DNA of 35,781 bases from Candidatus Adlerbacteria bacterium RIFOXYC1_FULL_48_26 (lineage in GTDB: Bacteria > Patescibacteriota > Minisyncoccia > Phycocordibacterales > SBAW01), in NCBI GenBank assembly GCA_001773575.1, contig MEXB01000013.1:1-35781 (forward strand), read 5' to 3'. Within the stretch, counting starts at the first letter, position 1. Each line of letters starts with the position of its first letter. A program made the position numbers and the translations under genes. The notes under the pieces were generated by a model. That model worked only from the letters and a program-made list of their open reading frames with translations, ran no database searches and had not been told where the DNA came from. Shown here in pieces: positions 15,245 to 22,040 of this stretch.

Positions 15245-15272
15245 ACTATAGCCGAAACTTGCTGGGGCGCAA
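15245..15272 (-). promoter_or_regulatory. Possible promoter of cassette 2
   Basis: On the minus strand TTGCGC (15272-15267), a 16-base spacer, then TATAGT (15250-15245). This would give a leader of about 60 bases containing the Shine-Dalgarno. Weaker than the promoters of cassettes 1 and 3. Confidence 0.45.
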
Positions 15273-15294
15273 CATAGTTGTAAAGGGTGCGCCA

Positions 15295-15303
15295 TGATAT
15301 ACA
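15295..15303 (+). promoter_or_regulatory. Extended -10 promoter of the sigma-factor gene (leaderless)
   Basis: TGA plus TATACA (15298-15303) ends 8 bases before the ATG at 15312. This supports 15312 rather than 15294 as the start, since the latter lies upstream of the -10. Confidence 0.5.
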
Positions 15304-15311
15304 GTGTAGTC

Positions 15312-15902
15312 ATGAAGGAATACCTCACACTTGAGGAACAAGGGCAGGAGCATACCGACGAGGAGCTCTTGGCCGCATCTATTGCACAGCCGTCACTTTT
15401 TGCGCTTCTTGTGCGCAAATATGAAGAGCCTTTCTTGCGTAAAGCGATGAGTATTGTTCGTTCAAAAGAAGAGGCAGAAGATATCGTCCAGGAAGCGTTC
15501 ACAAAGATATATATGAATGCGGCGAAGTTTAAGAAACAAGATGGCGCGCAGTTTTCATCATGGGGGTACCGTGTTCTCATCAACACCGCACTGACGCACT
15601 ATCAAAAACAGAAACGAAAAGGGGAGAGGCAGATGGAACTGGACGAAGAGATCTGGGCAATTATTCCAGATCGCACTATGCGCCAGTTTGAGAAAAAAGA
15701 ATTTATGGATGAAGTGGCCTCAGTGCTCTCTCGTTTGCCAGCGCCTTTTGCAAAAGCACTCTCAAGTTTCTTTATTGAAGGAAAATCACAAGAAGAAATG
15801 GCAGAGGAAGAGGGGGTCAGCGTAGGTGCTATAAAGACTCGTGTACACCGTGCAAAAAAGGAGTTTAAGAAGATTTATGAAACCATTAGCACTAAGGTAT
15901 AG
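15312..15902 (+). CDS. RNA polymerase sigma factor, ECF-like sigma70 family
   Basis: Directs RNA polymerase to an alternative promoter set. Region 2: LFALLVRKYEEPFLRKAMSIV then SKEEAEDIVQEAFTKIY (about 34-71), with FSSWGYRVLINTALTHYQKQKR. Region 4: MDEVASVLSRLPAPFAKALSSFF then GKSQEEMAEEEGVSVGAIKTRVHRAKKEF, a clear helix-turn-helix. Length 196 and the absence of regions 1 and 3 fit the ECF type. A small membrane protein follows after 11 bases. That gene shows no recognisable zinc anti-sigma motif, so calling the pair sigma/anti-sigma would be guesswork. Confidence 0.9.
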   Translation: MKEYLTLEEQGQEHTDEELLAASIAQPSLFALLVRKYEEPFLRKAMSIVRSKEEAEDIVQEAFTKIYMNAAKFKKQDGAQFSSWGYRVLINTALTHYQKQKRKGERQMELDEEIWAIIPDRTMRQFEKKEFMDEVASVLSRLPAPFAKALSSFFIEGKSQEEMAEEEGVSVGAIKTRVHRAKKEFKKIYETISTKV

Positions 15903-15913
15903 TTTGTATATAT

Positions 15914-16246
15914 ATGCAGAGCAAAATAGAACAACAAGTTATGGCAGGAGTCGCGGTTGTCTATACGACACGCAAGCTCACAAGCCGCTTCGCACTTGAG
16001 TGTTACGCGCTCGCTCTTTCCTTTGCTGGTGCAGCCTACTTCGTCTCGCTTCCAAACGTCTTCGCAAACCTTACCCATGTAGCGCAGGGCGGGGCAGTGA
16101 GCATAGGGGTCTTCTTTCTCAGCGCAATTCTCCATACCAAACTTGTCGTACAAGTCGCCGTACTTATCGGTGCCGCGTCTCTTATGCTTATAGGTGTCGA
16201 TATTGTTCGTTCCGCGCAGTCTCCAAACCGCCAGCTCGCAGCCTAG
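15914..16246 (+). CDS. Small membrane protein downstream of the sigma factor
   Basis: Unknown 110-residue protein with about three hydrophobic segments: LECYALALSFAGAAYFVSL (about 29-47), AVSIGVFFLSAILHTKL, and VVQVAVLIGAASLMLIGVDIV. It begins 11 bases after the sigma-factor stop. A TATAGT box ending 10 bases before its ATG could also start it independently. No HXXXCXXC anti-sigma motif is present. No family recognised. Confidence 0.72.
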   Translation: MQSKIEQQVMAGVAVVYTTRKLTSRFALECYALALSFAGAAYFVSLPNVFANLTHVAQGGAVSIGVFFLSAILHTKLVVQVAVLIGAASLMLIGVDIVRSAQSPNRQLAA

Positions 16247-16253
16247 TCGCCTC

Positions 16254-16282
16254 TTGACTCCTCTAAAATGGTAATGTATCTT
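16254..16282 (+). promoter_or_regulatory. Near-consensus sigma70 promoter of cassette 3
   Basis: TTGACT (16254-16259), a spacer of exactly 17 bases, then TATCTT (16277-16282). The predicted start near 16289 leaves a leader of about 90 bases. Confidence 0.7.
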
Positions 16283-16382
16283 GCTTGAGTCCCAAGGGAC
16301 GCTTTTTTGTCTACGGACACGGGAGCGAAGCCTGAGGGAAGTTCCGGGGATCCACCCCATCAACCACGAGGAAACTCACGTG

Positions 16383-16829
16383 ATGAACAAGACCATTCGT
16401 TCGCTGAACGGCCTGGCCGGTCAGTACAAGACGCCCATCGTCAGCCTGGCTTCGACCACGCTCGCTTCGCGGATCTGTGCCGGCTTCGACCAGCTCCTGG
16501 CCTCCCACACGCAGGGCAAGCTCGGCAAGGATCGGCTCAGGGGCATGCTGGAAGGCAAGACGATGTCGGCCGTCGACTCGGCGCTCGAGATCGCCAACCC
16601 CGCGCAGCGCAAGCAGATCCTGATCGCCGCCGACAAGGCCTGGACCGAGTTCTACGACAAGCGTCATCTCGATCGTCTCATGCACGCCAATGCCGGCCCG
16701 AACCCCTATGCCGACCTGATCGCCGCCTTCGGCGAGACGTCGACTGTGGGCGAGCGCACCAGCAACCTCATCGTCGGCGCCCAGGTGATCGACAAGCAGC
16801 ACGGCTTCGGCACGCTCGCCCGAACCTGA
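16383..16829 (+). CDS. Unknown helical protein, GC-rich cassette 3
   Basis: Unknown 148-residue soluble protein beginning MNKTIRSLNGLAGQYKTPIV. It is mostly predicted helix (GKLGKDRLRGMLEGKTMS, SALEIANPAQRKQILIAADK) with no signal peptide, membrane segment or recognised motif. A GAGG sits upstream, 8 bases before an in-frame GTG at 16380 and 11 before this ATG, so either may be the start. Third positions are strongly G/C (CTC, GCC, ATC, CGC), unlike recA and the sigma-factor gene next to it. Because of the GC content, other frames are open too (for example 16307-16858 +, and 16311-16802 -). This one is preferred for its Shine-Dalgarno and normal protein composition. It has its own promoter and terminator. 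Confidence 0.66.
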   Translation: MNKTIRSLNGLAGQYKTPIVSLASTTLASRICAGFDQLLASHTQGKLGKDRLRGMLEGKTMSAVDSALEIANPAQRKQILIAADKAWTEFYDKRHLDRLMHANAGPNPYADLIAAFGETSTVGERTSNLIVGAQVIDKQHGFGTLART

Positions 16830-16857
16830 CCTTCGACGCCGTCATCTACGGCACGTA

Positions 16858-16895
16858 ACTCCGGAACCTCACAAGGTTTCGGAGTTTTTCTTTTT
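16858..16895 (+). terminator. Rho-independent terminator of cassette 3
   Basis: A 12-bp stem (ACTCCGGAACCT at 16858-16869 with AGGTTTCGGAGT at 16874-16885, one G-U pair) with a 4-base loop is followed by TTTTCTTTTT. Confidence 0.9.
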
Positions 16896-16933
16896 CCCGA
16901 CGCTCTGGTCGGGATCCCGACTGAAGCGTCGGG
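16896..16933. repeat. Nested palindrome between cassette 3 and recA
   Basis: The outer arms CCCGACGCT (16896-16904) and AGCGTCGGG (16925-16933) enclose a 14-base perfect palindrome GTCGGGATCCCGAC (16908-16921). It abuts the cassette 3 terminator and lies 8 bases beyond the recA stop. A T-rich run follows on the plus strand. It resembles intergenic REP-like palindromes and could form a cruciform or act as a secondary transcript end. Confidence 0.85.
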
Positions 16934-16941
16934 ATATATTT

Positions 16942-18039
16942 TTAATCTTCGTCAGCAGTAGCTGCAGTTTTTGCAGGAGCAGAAGTTTCCAAACCTTTTT
17001 CTATGGTCTTGAGAAGCTCAGTAGCAATCTTTTTATTTTCACGGAGGAACGTGCGGGATGCATCATAGCCGCGGCCAAGTGCGACCTTCTCTCCATCTTT
17101 AGAGAGGAAAGAGTAGGATGCGCCGCTCTTAGACACTGCACCGAGGCTTTCTCCGAGTGCCAACAATTCGCCTTCGCGGGAAATACCTTCGTTATAAAGA
17201 AGGTCGAACTCTGTTTTACGAAACGGAGCGGCGACTTTGTTTTTGACTACTTTGACACGATGGCGGCCACCAACAACTTCTTCGCCCTTCTTTATCTGTG
17301 CAATGCGGCGGATATCGAGACGTACTGATGTGTAGAACTTAAGTGCTTTGCCCCCTGGAGTTGTTTCTGGGTTACCGAACATCATACCTATCTGCATGCG
17401 GATCTGGTTGATGAACACAACGATGGTTTTAGATTTTGCAGTGATGGCAGTGAGTTTACGGAGTGCCTGTGACATCAAACGTGCTTGCTTACCAACGTGT
17501 GTCTGTCCCATATCACCCTCAATTTCATCTTTAGGGGTGAGCGCGGCAACAGAGTCGATAACAATGATGTCTACTTTGCCTGAACGCACGAGCGACTCCA
17601 CAATCTCGAGTGCTTGTTCGCCTGTGTCTGGCTGTGATACGAGAAGTTCGTCTAGTTTCACACCAATCTTCTTTGCATATTCCGGGTCGAGCGCATGTTC
17701 TGCATCTATAAACGCGCACACGCCGCCTTTTTTCTGTGCTTCAGCGATTGCGTGGAGAGAAAGAGTTGTCTTGCCGGAACTTTCTGGGCCAAAAATTTCA
17801 ATAATGCGTCCACGAGGGTAGCCGCCAATACCGAGTGCCCAGTCGAGGCCGATAGAGCCAGAGGGGATAGCGTCAACATTAACGCGGCCAGTGTCGCCGA
17901 GTTTCATAATTGCTTCTTCGCCGAACTTCGTTTTTATTTCGCGGATAGCTGCGTCAATTGCGGAAGTATCTTTATGTTCTTTTCCGCCGGAGGCGGACCC
18001 GCCTTTGGAGGGCTTTTCTTTCTCTTTTGTTTTTGCCAT
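16942..18039 (-). CDS. recA: Recombinase RecA
   Basis: ATP-dependent strand-exchange protein and coprotease. Walker [10 protein letters not shown] is at 84-92, then [37 protein letters not shown], Walker B region [15 protein letters not shown], loop L2 region [27 protein letters not shown]. Length 365 is normal with a short acidic tail. The first 27 residues are Lys/Gly/Ser-rich, partly encoded by the GC palindrome at 17983-18013. It is the last gene of ftsK - small membrane protein - recA, starting 5 bases after the previous stop. Confidence 0.98.
   Translation of the reverse strand: MAKTKEKEKPSKGGSASGGKEHKDTSAIDAAIREIKTKFGEEAIMKLGDTGRVNVDAIPSGSIGLDWALGIGGYPRGRIIEIFGPESSGKTTLSLHAIAEAQKKGGVCAFIDAEHALDPEYAKKIGVKLDELLVSQPDTGEQALEIVESLVRSGKVDIIVIDSVAALTPKDEIEGDMGQTHVGKQARLMSQALRKLTAITAKSKTIVVFINQIRMQIGMMFGNPETTPGGKALKFYTSVRLDIRRIAQIKKGEEVVGGRHRVKVVKNKVAAPFRKTEFDLLYNEGISREGELLALGESLGAVSKSGASYSFLSKDGEKVALGRGYDASRTFLRENKKIATELLKTIEKGLETSAPAKTAATADED
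17983..18013. repeat. GC-rich palindromic stretch in the recA 5' coding region
   Basis: TCCGCCGGAGGCGGA (17983-17997) is a 6-bp inverted repeat with a 3-base loop, and GGCGGACCCGCC overlaps it. On the coding strand it specifies Gly-Ser-Ala-Ser-Gly-Gly-Lys in the non-conserved N-terminal extension. Confidence 0.55.
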
Positions 18040-18044
18040 GACAG

Positions 18045-18437
18045 TTAGTTAATCGGACAGTAATTGACTACGGTAAATGCGACCTCTTTTGACGCACGTC
18101 GGCCGAAGCGGTCGACCCCACGAACAGTAAACACATTATACCCTGGGGGTGGGGAGAGGGTGACCGCAAAATGTCCCGACTCGTCTGTATACGCAGGGGC
18201 ATCGTTGACTGTGAGGAAGGAAATGTTCTCTGCGGTACCGGAAACGACCACAGAGCTAGAAGATGTGGCGCTGCCATTTGATGGCATTTTTATCGATATT
18301 TGAGGGCCTTCTATAAGCCTCCGCCCTTCAAAAAGCCCATACCCCAGCACTATCACAATAGCGGACACTATTATGATAAATGTGGCTGTGCGACGGGCTC
18401 CGCCGCCGGCGAGGCGAGGGGAGTGACCGTAACTCAT
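18045..18437 (-). CDS. Small membrane-anchored protein with an Ig/carboxypeptidase-regulatory-like domain
   Basis: Unknown 130-residue protein. A short positively charged cytoplasmic start precedes one transmembrane segment (about 17-36, [20 protein letters not shown]). The exported domain has a beta-sandwich pattern: [26 protein letters not shown] and [24 protein letters not shown], resembling Ig-like domains such as the glucodextranase-B-like type. Its ATG overlaps the ftsK stop (ATGA), so it is translationally coupled to ftsK. A role at the division site is a guess from context. Confidence 0.78.
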   Translation of the reverse strand: MSYGHSPRLAGGGARRTATFIIIVSAIVIVLGYGLFEGRRLIEGPQISIKMPSNGSATSSSSVVVSGTAENISFLTVNDAPAYTDESGHFAVTLSPPPGYNVFTVRGVDRFGRRASKEVAFTVVNYCPIN

Positions 18438-20707
18438 AGATCGGGCTGTTCTTCAGCTGATTCTCCGCCTGAGCGTCCAAGTACTTCACGTGGTTTTGCT
18501 CCATCACCTGGGCCGATTACACCGCGTTCTTCTAGTATGTCGATAAGGCGCGCTGCGCGTGCGTAGCCAACACGAAGTTTTCTTTGCAGATACGAGGTTG
18601 ATGCTTTACCAGCTTCCATTACAGCAGCGCGCGCCGCTTCATACATGTCGTCGTCATCTCCGTCATCAAAACCGCCTCCACCACCGCCTGAGCCGCCTTC
18701 AAGTGAAATGCTTGTGGTCCCTGGGGCAGGAGCTGCGATATCTATTGGAATTTCAACATCGTTGTTCTTAGCGATAAAGTCCGTCACTTTCTTTACTTCG
18801 TTTTCAGTAATGAAGGCGCTCTGTAAACGCACCGGTTTTGCCATGTCGGCAGAGAGGTACAGCATGTCGCCGGCACCAAGGAGAGTTTCCGCGCCGCCTT
18901 GGTCCAAAATTGTACGTGAGTCTATTTGGCTTGCTACTTGAAGAGCGATACGTGTTGGTACGTTTGCCTTAATAAGGCCGGTAATGACATTAACGCTAGG
19001 GCGCTGTGTTGAGAGAAGGAGGTGGATACCAACGGCACGGCTCATCTGGGCTAGGCGTACGATAGAAGCCTCAAGTTCTCGAGGGTAGGTCTGCATAATG
19101 TCGGCGAGCTCATCGATGACGACGACTATATACGGCATTGCTTCAGGAGCTCTCTGACCTTCCTCAAGTTCACCGCCTTGCTTGCGAATATCTTCAAGAG
19201 CAGGGGTCAGAATGTTCTGATGGTATGAGTCGATATCGCGCACGCGGTTTTCTTCCAAAATATTGTATCGGCGTTCCATTTCGCGTCCTGCCCAGCGGAG
19301 CGCCATAACTGCCTTCTTAGGGTCGGTGATAACTGGAGTGAGAAGGTGAGGGATAGAGCGGTAGAGAGTGAGCTCTACGCGCTTAGGGTCGATCATGATA
19401 AAGCGTAGTTGTTGTGGACCTGCTCTATATAGAAGTGAGTTTATTATTGCGTGGATAGCGACTGACTTACCTGAGCCTGTTGCTCCCGCAATCAAACCGT
19501 GCGGCATTTTAGCTAGGTTTGAGTACACAGAGTTGCCGGCAATGTCGCGGCCAAGGGCGACCATAAGAGGCTTCGGTGAGTCGGTGAACTCCTCTGAACC
19601 CAAGAGTGTGCCCAGACCCACAGTAACTTTTGCAGTGTTTGGCACTTCAATACCCACCAGTGACTTACCTGGGATAGGGGCTTCGATACGAATGCCACCC
19701 TTTGCTGCGAGTGCGAGTGCGAGGTTTTGTTGAAGGGCGACGATCTTCTGGAGACGCACGCCTTCTGCGGGTTTGATGGCGTAGCGGGTAACTGATGGAC
19801 CAATGGAGATTTCGTCGATCTCTACATTTATGCCGAAGTTTTGGAGAGTGCGGCGGATGATGTTGGCGTTGGCCTTAATGTCGCCACTGCCGGCACGGCC
19901 CTTGTCGCCTTCGAGCAAAGAAAGAGGCGGGGGAGTGTATTGGCCCAGGAGAGATTTTAGGTTGGCTGCAGCGGCACGTGCGGCTGTTTCTTTTGAGGCA
20001 TTCTCACGTGCCGCTGCAGATGCCGAACCGCGCTCAGCGCGGGCAGGTACTTGTTGGGGCATCCTCGGAGTTTCTTGCTCATCCTCCTCGTCCATTGGAG
20101 GATACGTTTCCTCTAACTCTTCGTCATCCTGCAACCCTGTTATAGAAGGTTCGAGTTCTCTGTCGCCTCGTCCTGTGAGTTTTCTAAAGAGTGCCAGTAT
20201 GTTGCGACCAATGGAGGTAAATATTTCAGGAGAGATGCGACCCTCAATCAATATAAGGAGAGAGATGAGAGATAGTCCGCCCATGATGATGAGTGCGACG
20301 TAGATATCAAAAAATTGCACAGTGGGGTGGGCGATGGCTCCGCCCACGAGACCTCCTCGGTTTGAAACAGCATCAACAAAGCCGAGTCCTGCCAAAATAA
20401 AAATAACGCTCGAAACCATCTTTAATGGGTTGAAGCCAACAGACTCTTCACGTAAGGCACTCCATCCGAGGATGAAGAGGAGGAGGGGGAGCAAGAAGTA
20501 GCCTATCCCTAGAAGGTAGTCAAAAAGCCAGTAGAGGTCAGAGCCTCCATTTCCTGCTACACCGAAATATGCGAGCACAAAAATAAGGCCGAGGATGAAA
20601 AGAACTATTGCTGCAATCGTGCGCTTGGTTTCTGTAGGTAGTGTGCGCAACGGGTTAGCAGTGTCCTTGCTTTGCTTGCCATTTTTGCGCGCCATATATG
20701 AAGACAT
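18434..20707 (-). CDS. ftsK: DNA translocase FtsK/SpoIIIE
   Basis: Hexameric membrane-anchored motor that pumps chromosomes through the septum. About four N-terminal membrane segments (TIAAIVLFILGLIFVLAYFG, LLGIGYFLLPLLLFILGW, MVSSVIFILAGLGFVDAV, IYVALIIMGGLSLISLLILI) precede an acidic linker. The motor follows with Walker A GATGSGKSVAIHA, Walker B VVVIDELADIM and STQRPSVNVITG. The gamma wHTH (LQRKLRVGYARAARLIDILEERGVIGP) near the end would read KOPS-like sites. The frame is open to 20815, but the likely start is ATG at 20707 (MSSYMARK) or 20695 (MARKNGKQ), because a -10 box lies at 20739-20744. It leads the operon with recA. Confidence 0.95.
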   Translation of the reverse strand: MSSYMARKNGKQSKDTANPLRTLPTETKRTIAAIVLFILGLIFVLAYFGVAGNGGSDLYWLFDYLLGIGYFLLPLLLFILGWSALREESVGFNPLKMVSSVIFILAGLGFVDAVSNRGGLVGGAIAHPTVQFFDIYVALIIMGGLSLISLLILIEGRISPEIFTSIGRNILALFRKLTGRGDRELEPSITGLQDDEELEETYPPMDEEDEQETPRMPQQVPARAERGSASAAARENASKETAARAAAANLKSLLGQYTPPPLSLLEGDKGRAGSGDIKANANIIRRTLQNFGINVEIDEISIGPSVTRYAIKPAEGVRLQKIVALQQNLALALAAKGGIRIEAPIPGKSLVGIEVPNTAKVTVGLGTLLGSEEFTDSPKPLMVALGRDIAGNSVYSNLAKMPHGLIAGATGSGKSVAIHAIINSLLYRAGPQQLRFIMIDPKRVELTLYRSIPHLLTPVITDPKKAVMALRWAGREMERRYNILEENRVRDIDSYHQNILTPALEDIRKQGGELEEGQRAPEAMPYIVVVIDELADIMQTYPRELEASIVRLAQMSRAVGIHLLLSTQRPSVNVITGLIKANVPTRIALQVASQIDSRTILDQGGAETLLGAGDMLYLSADMAKPVRLQSAFITENEVKKVTDFIAKNNDVEIPIDIAAPAPGTTSISLEGGSGGGGGGFDDGDDDDMYEAARAAVMEAGKASTSYLQRKLRVGYARAARLIDILEERGVIGPGDGAKPREVLGRSGGESAEEQPDL

Positions 20708-20827
20708 GATACCATCTTTTGCTTTTGGAGAGCGAGGCAGTATACTCAAAGACACATGAGAGGTCCTATATGTCTTTAAGAATATAAGACAAATTAAAGG
20801 ACTTCTATGAGACAAAAACGTGTCTGA
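20696..20827. promoter_or_regulatory. Divergent ftsK/wHTH promoter region with clustered half-sites
   Basis: About 125 bases hold six copies of AGACA or its complement: AAGACA (20701), AAAGACA (20748), TGTCTTT (20771), AAGACA (20786), AGACA (20810) and TGTCT (20821). Several form inverted pairs, for example TGTCTT 20771-20776 with AAGACA 20786-20791. GTCCT (20763) and AGGAC (20798) bracket the middle pair. This looks like an operator array. Autoregulation by the adjacent wHTH protein is inference. Confidence 0.5.
20739..20744 (-). promoter_or_regulatory. -10 box of the ftsK operon
   Basis: TATACT on the minus strand predicts a start near 20732, about 25 bases before the ATG at 20707. It is embedded among the AGACA/TGTCT half-sites of the divergent region. 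Confidence 0.45.
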
Positions 20828-21542
20828 TATTGATAAAAAATTTCACGAATTTGCTCTAAAATCTATCCTTTTTAAAGGACGAACGGATTGGTATTTTTGT
20901 TACTTGAAGTCAGAAAAAATCGCACATGTTCTCTTGATTCTTGCTGAACGATCGGACATAAAAGATAGAGAGGTTTCATACAAGCTTGCGATGGCAGCAG
21001 CAGAACTCCCTCACACCTTCGCTCACTTTGCTGCGGGGGAGATGGATGCATCCATCGTCATCGCAGATATTTTCGCACTTCTTTCAAAGGTGAGACTCGC
21101 GACGACCGCAGGTTTCATTAGTAAAGAAAACAGCCCTGTTTTATTGAACGAATACGAACAGTTGGCGCAGCGGTTTTCTTTAAGCGTCCACCCATCACCG
21201 TTCACTTCGATACAAGATTTTTCAGTGCCAGAAATTGAGTCATCAGAAAACTCAGCAGAGCGTCCACGACTTTTGAATAACGGACAACGTCCTATGGAAC
21301 AGAGTTTAGATAAAGGACAGACTAAGGGACAAGTTAAGGACATCAATAAAGGACACACTGACCGTATGGAGAAAATACTCCAATTTGTGCGTAATAATGC
21401 AAACTCTTCTATAAAAGATATCGCATCGGCGGTGAAGGGTTGCAGTGAAAAAACCGTCCAGAGAGAGCTAGCAGTCCTGATCACTCAAGGACTTATAAAA
21501 AAGGTAGGGGAGCGTCGTTGGAGCGTGTATCTTGCTATATAA
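20820..21542 (+). CDS. Predicted wHTH regulator of a CPR-type family
   Basis: Unknown 240-residue protein. The first about 120 residues are helical (FHEFALKSILFKGRTDWYF, LKSEKIAHVLLILAE). A polar linker follows with repeated Lys-Gly-Gln/His units (KGQTKGQVKDINKGH). The C-terminal winged helix-turn-helix is DIASAVKGCSEKTVQRELAVLITQGLIKKVGERRW, DeoR/MarR-like. It starts at a GTG, since the nearby ATG (20807) is out of frame. No Shine-Dalgarno; a weak TATGAG box lies 8 bases upstream. It is transcribed away from ftsK across a region full of inverted half-sites. Regulation of itself or of ftsK is plausible but unproven. Confidence 0.75.
   Translation: MSDIDKKFHEFALKSILFKGRTDWYFCYLKSEKIAHVLLILAERSDIKDREVSYKLAMAAAELPHTFAHFAAGEMDASIVIADIFALLSKVRLATTAGFISKENSPVLLNEYEQLAQRFSLSVHPSPFTSIQDFSVPEIESSENSAERPRLLNNGQRPMEQSLDKGQTKGQVKDINKGHTDRMEKILQFVRNNANSSIKDIASAVKGCSEKTVQRELAVLITQGLIKKVGERRWSVYLAI
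21282..21354 (+). repeat. GGAC-motif cluster in the linker of the wHTH gene
   Basis: GGAC occurs at 21282, 21315, 21327, 21338 and 21351, most preceded by AA. The first forms GGACAACGTCC. The last four are 11-13 bases apart. Most fall in one codon phase and encode the Lys-Gly-Gln/His repeats. Confidence 0.5.
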
Positions 21543-22040
21543 GGAAGGCGTTGACCGGAAGCCTTCATAGTGGTAATTTTGGGGTACCTGGAAACCCAGC
21601 TCGACAGCCCCTTCGGGGGCTCATTTGCGCTGTTGTCCACAGGGTATTTTTGAGTTCCGGGCCCTATAGCCATATACTTGGTTGTAGCGACCGAACGTCG
21701 GGTATTCAGGGCATATACCGGAAGTCAGAAATTGTAAGATCGTTGACAACAGAATAGTAGATGAAGAATTACAGTAAGTGCTGTGGTTCATGTGCGTCTT
21801 CATTGTTAGTGGACATTTCCTAATCCCTTCACGGTTGCTTTGTCTGAACGTCCAATTCCATTCTGACTACCAGTCGCTCTTCTGCTTGAGTGATGGTTTC
21901 TCTGTCCTTCTTTAATAGAAGGAGAACCAGAGACACCACACTAATGCGGAAGAAGCGGGTAGAATTTTGTTCGAAAGTTTCGGTTCTCTTTATCCGTACG
22001 ATTACAAGTAATTATTAATAGTTCGAATTAGTTAGTTATT
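21543..22040 (+). other. Gene-free 498-base region with structured leader of the surface-protein gene
   Basis: No convincing coding frame. Seen: a 6-bp hairpin with a TTCG tetraloop (AGCCCC/GGGGCT, 21606-21621) not followed by T's; a TTGACA at 21743-21748 with no good -10 at the right distance; and a two-part stem near 21895-21940 (TCTCTG/CAGAGA outside, TCCTTCT/AGAAGGA inside). The last 60 bases before the ATG at 22041 are A/T-rich with no Shine-Dalgarno. This probably holds the promoter and a long 5' untranslated leader of the highly expressed gene that follows; an independent small RNA is possible. Confidence 0.45.

Noticed and set aside
14837-15277. 146-residue plus-strand frame opposite GC-rich cassette 2
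   Set aside because: The minus-strand gene has Shine-Dalgarno, start and terminator; the plus-strand frame is open because of high GC.
16311-16802. Minus-strand 163-residue and plus-strand 183-residue frames in cassette 3
   Set aside because: GC-rich shadows; promoter, ribosome site and terminator all support the 16383-16829 frame.
21518-21757. 79-residue frame beginning inside the end of the wHTH gene
   Set aside because: Crosses a hairpin, has no ribosome site or promoter and unremarkable composition.
21743-21771. Promoter starting at TTGACA upstream of the S-layer-like gene
   Set aside because: Perfect -35 but no acceptable -10 at 16-18 bases; noted only within the leader description.
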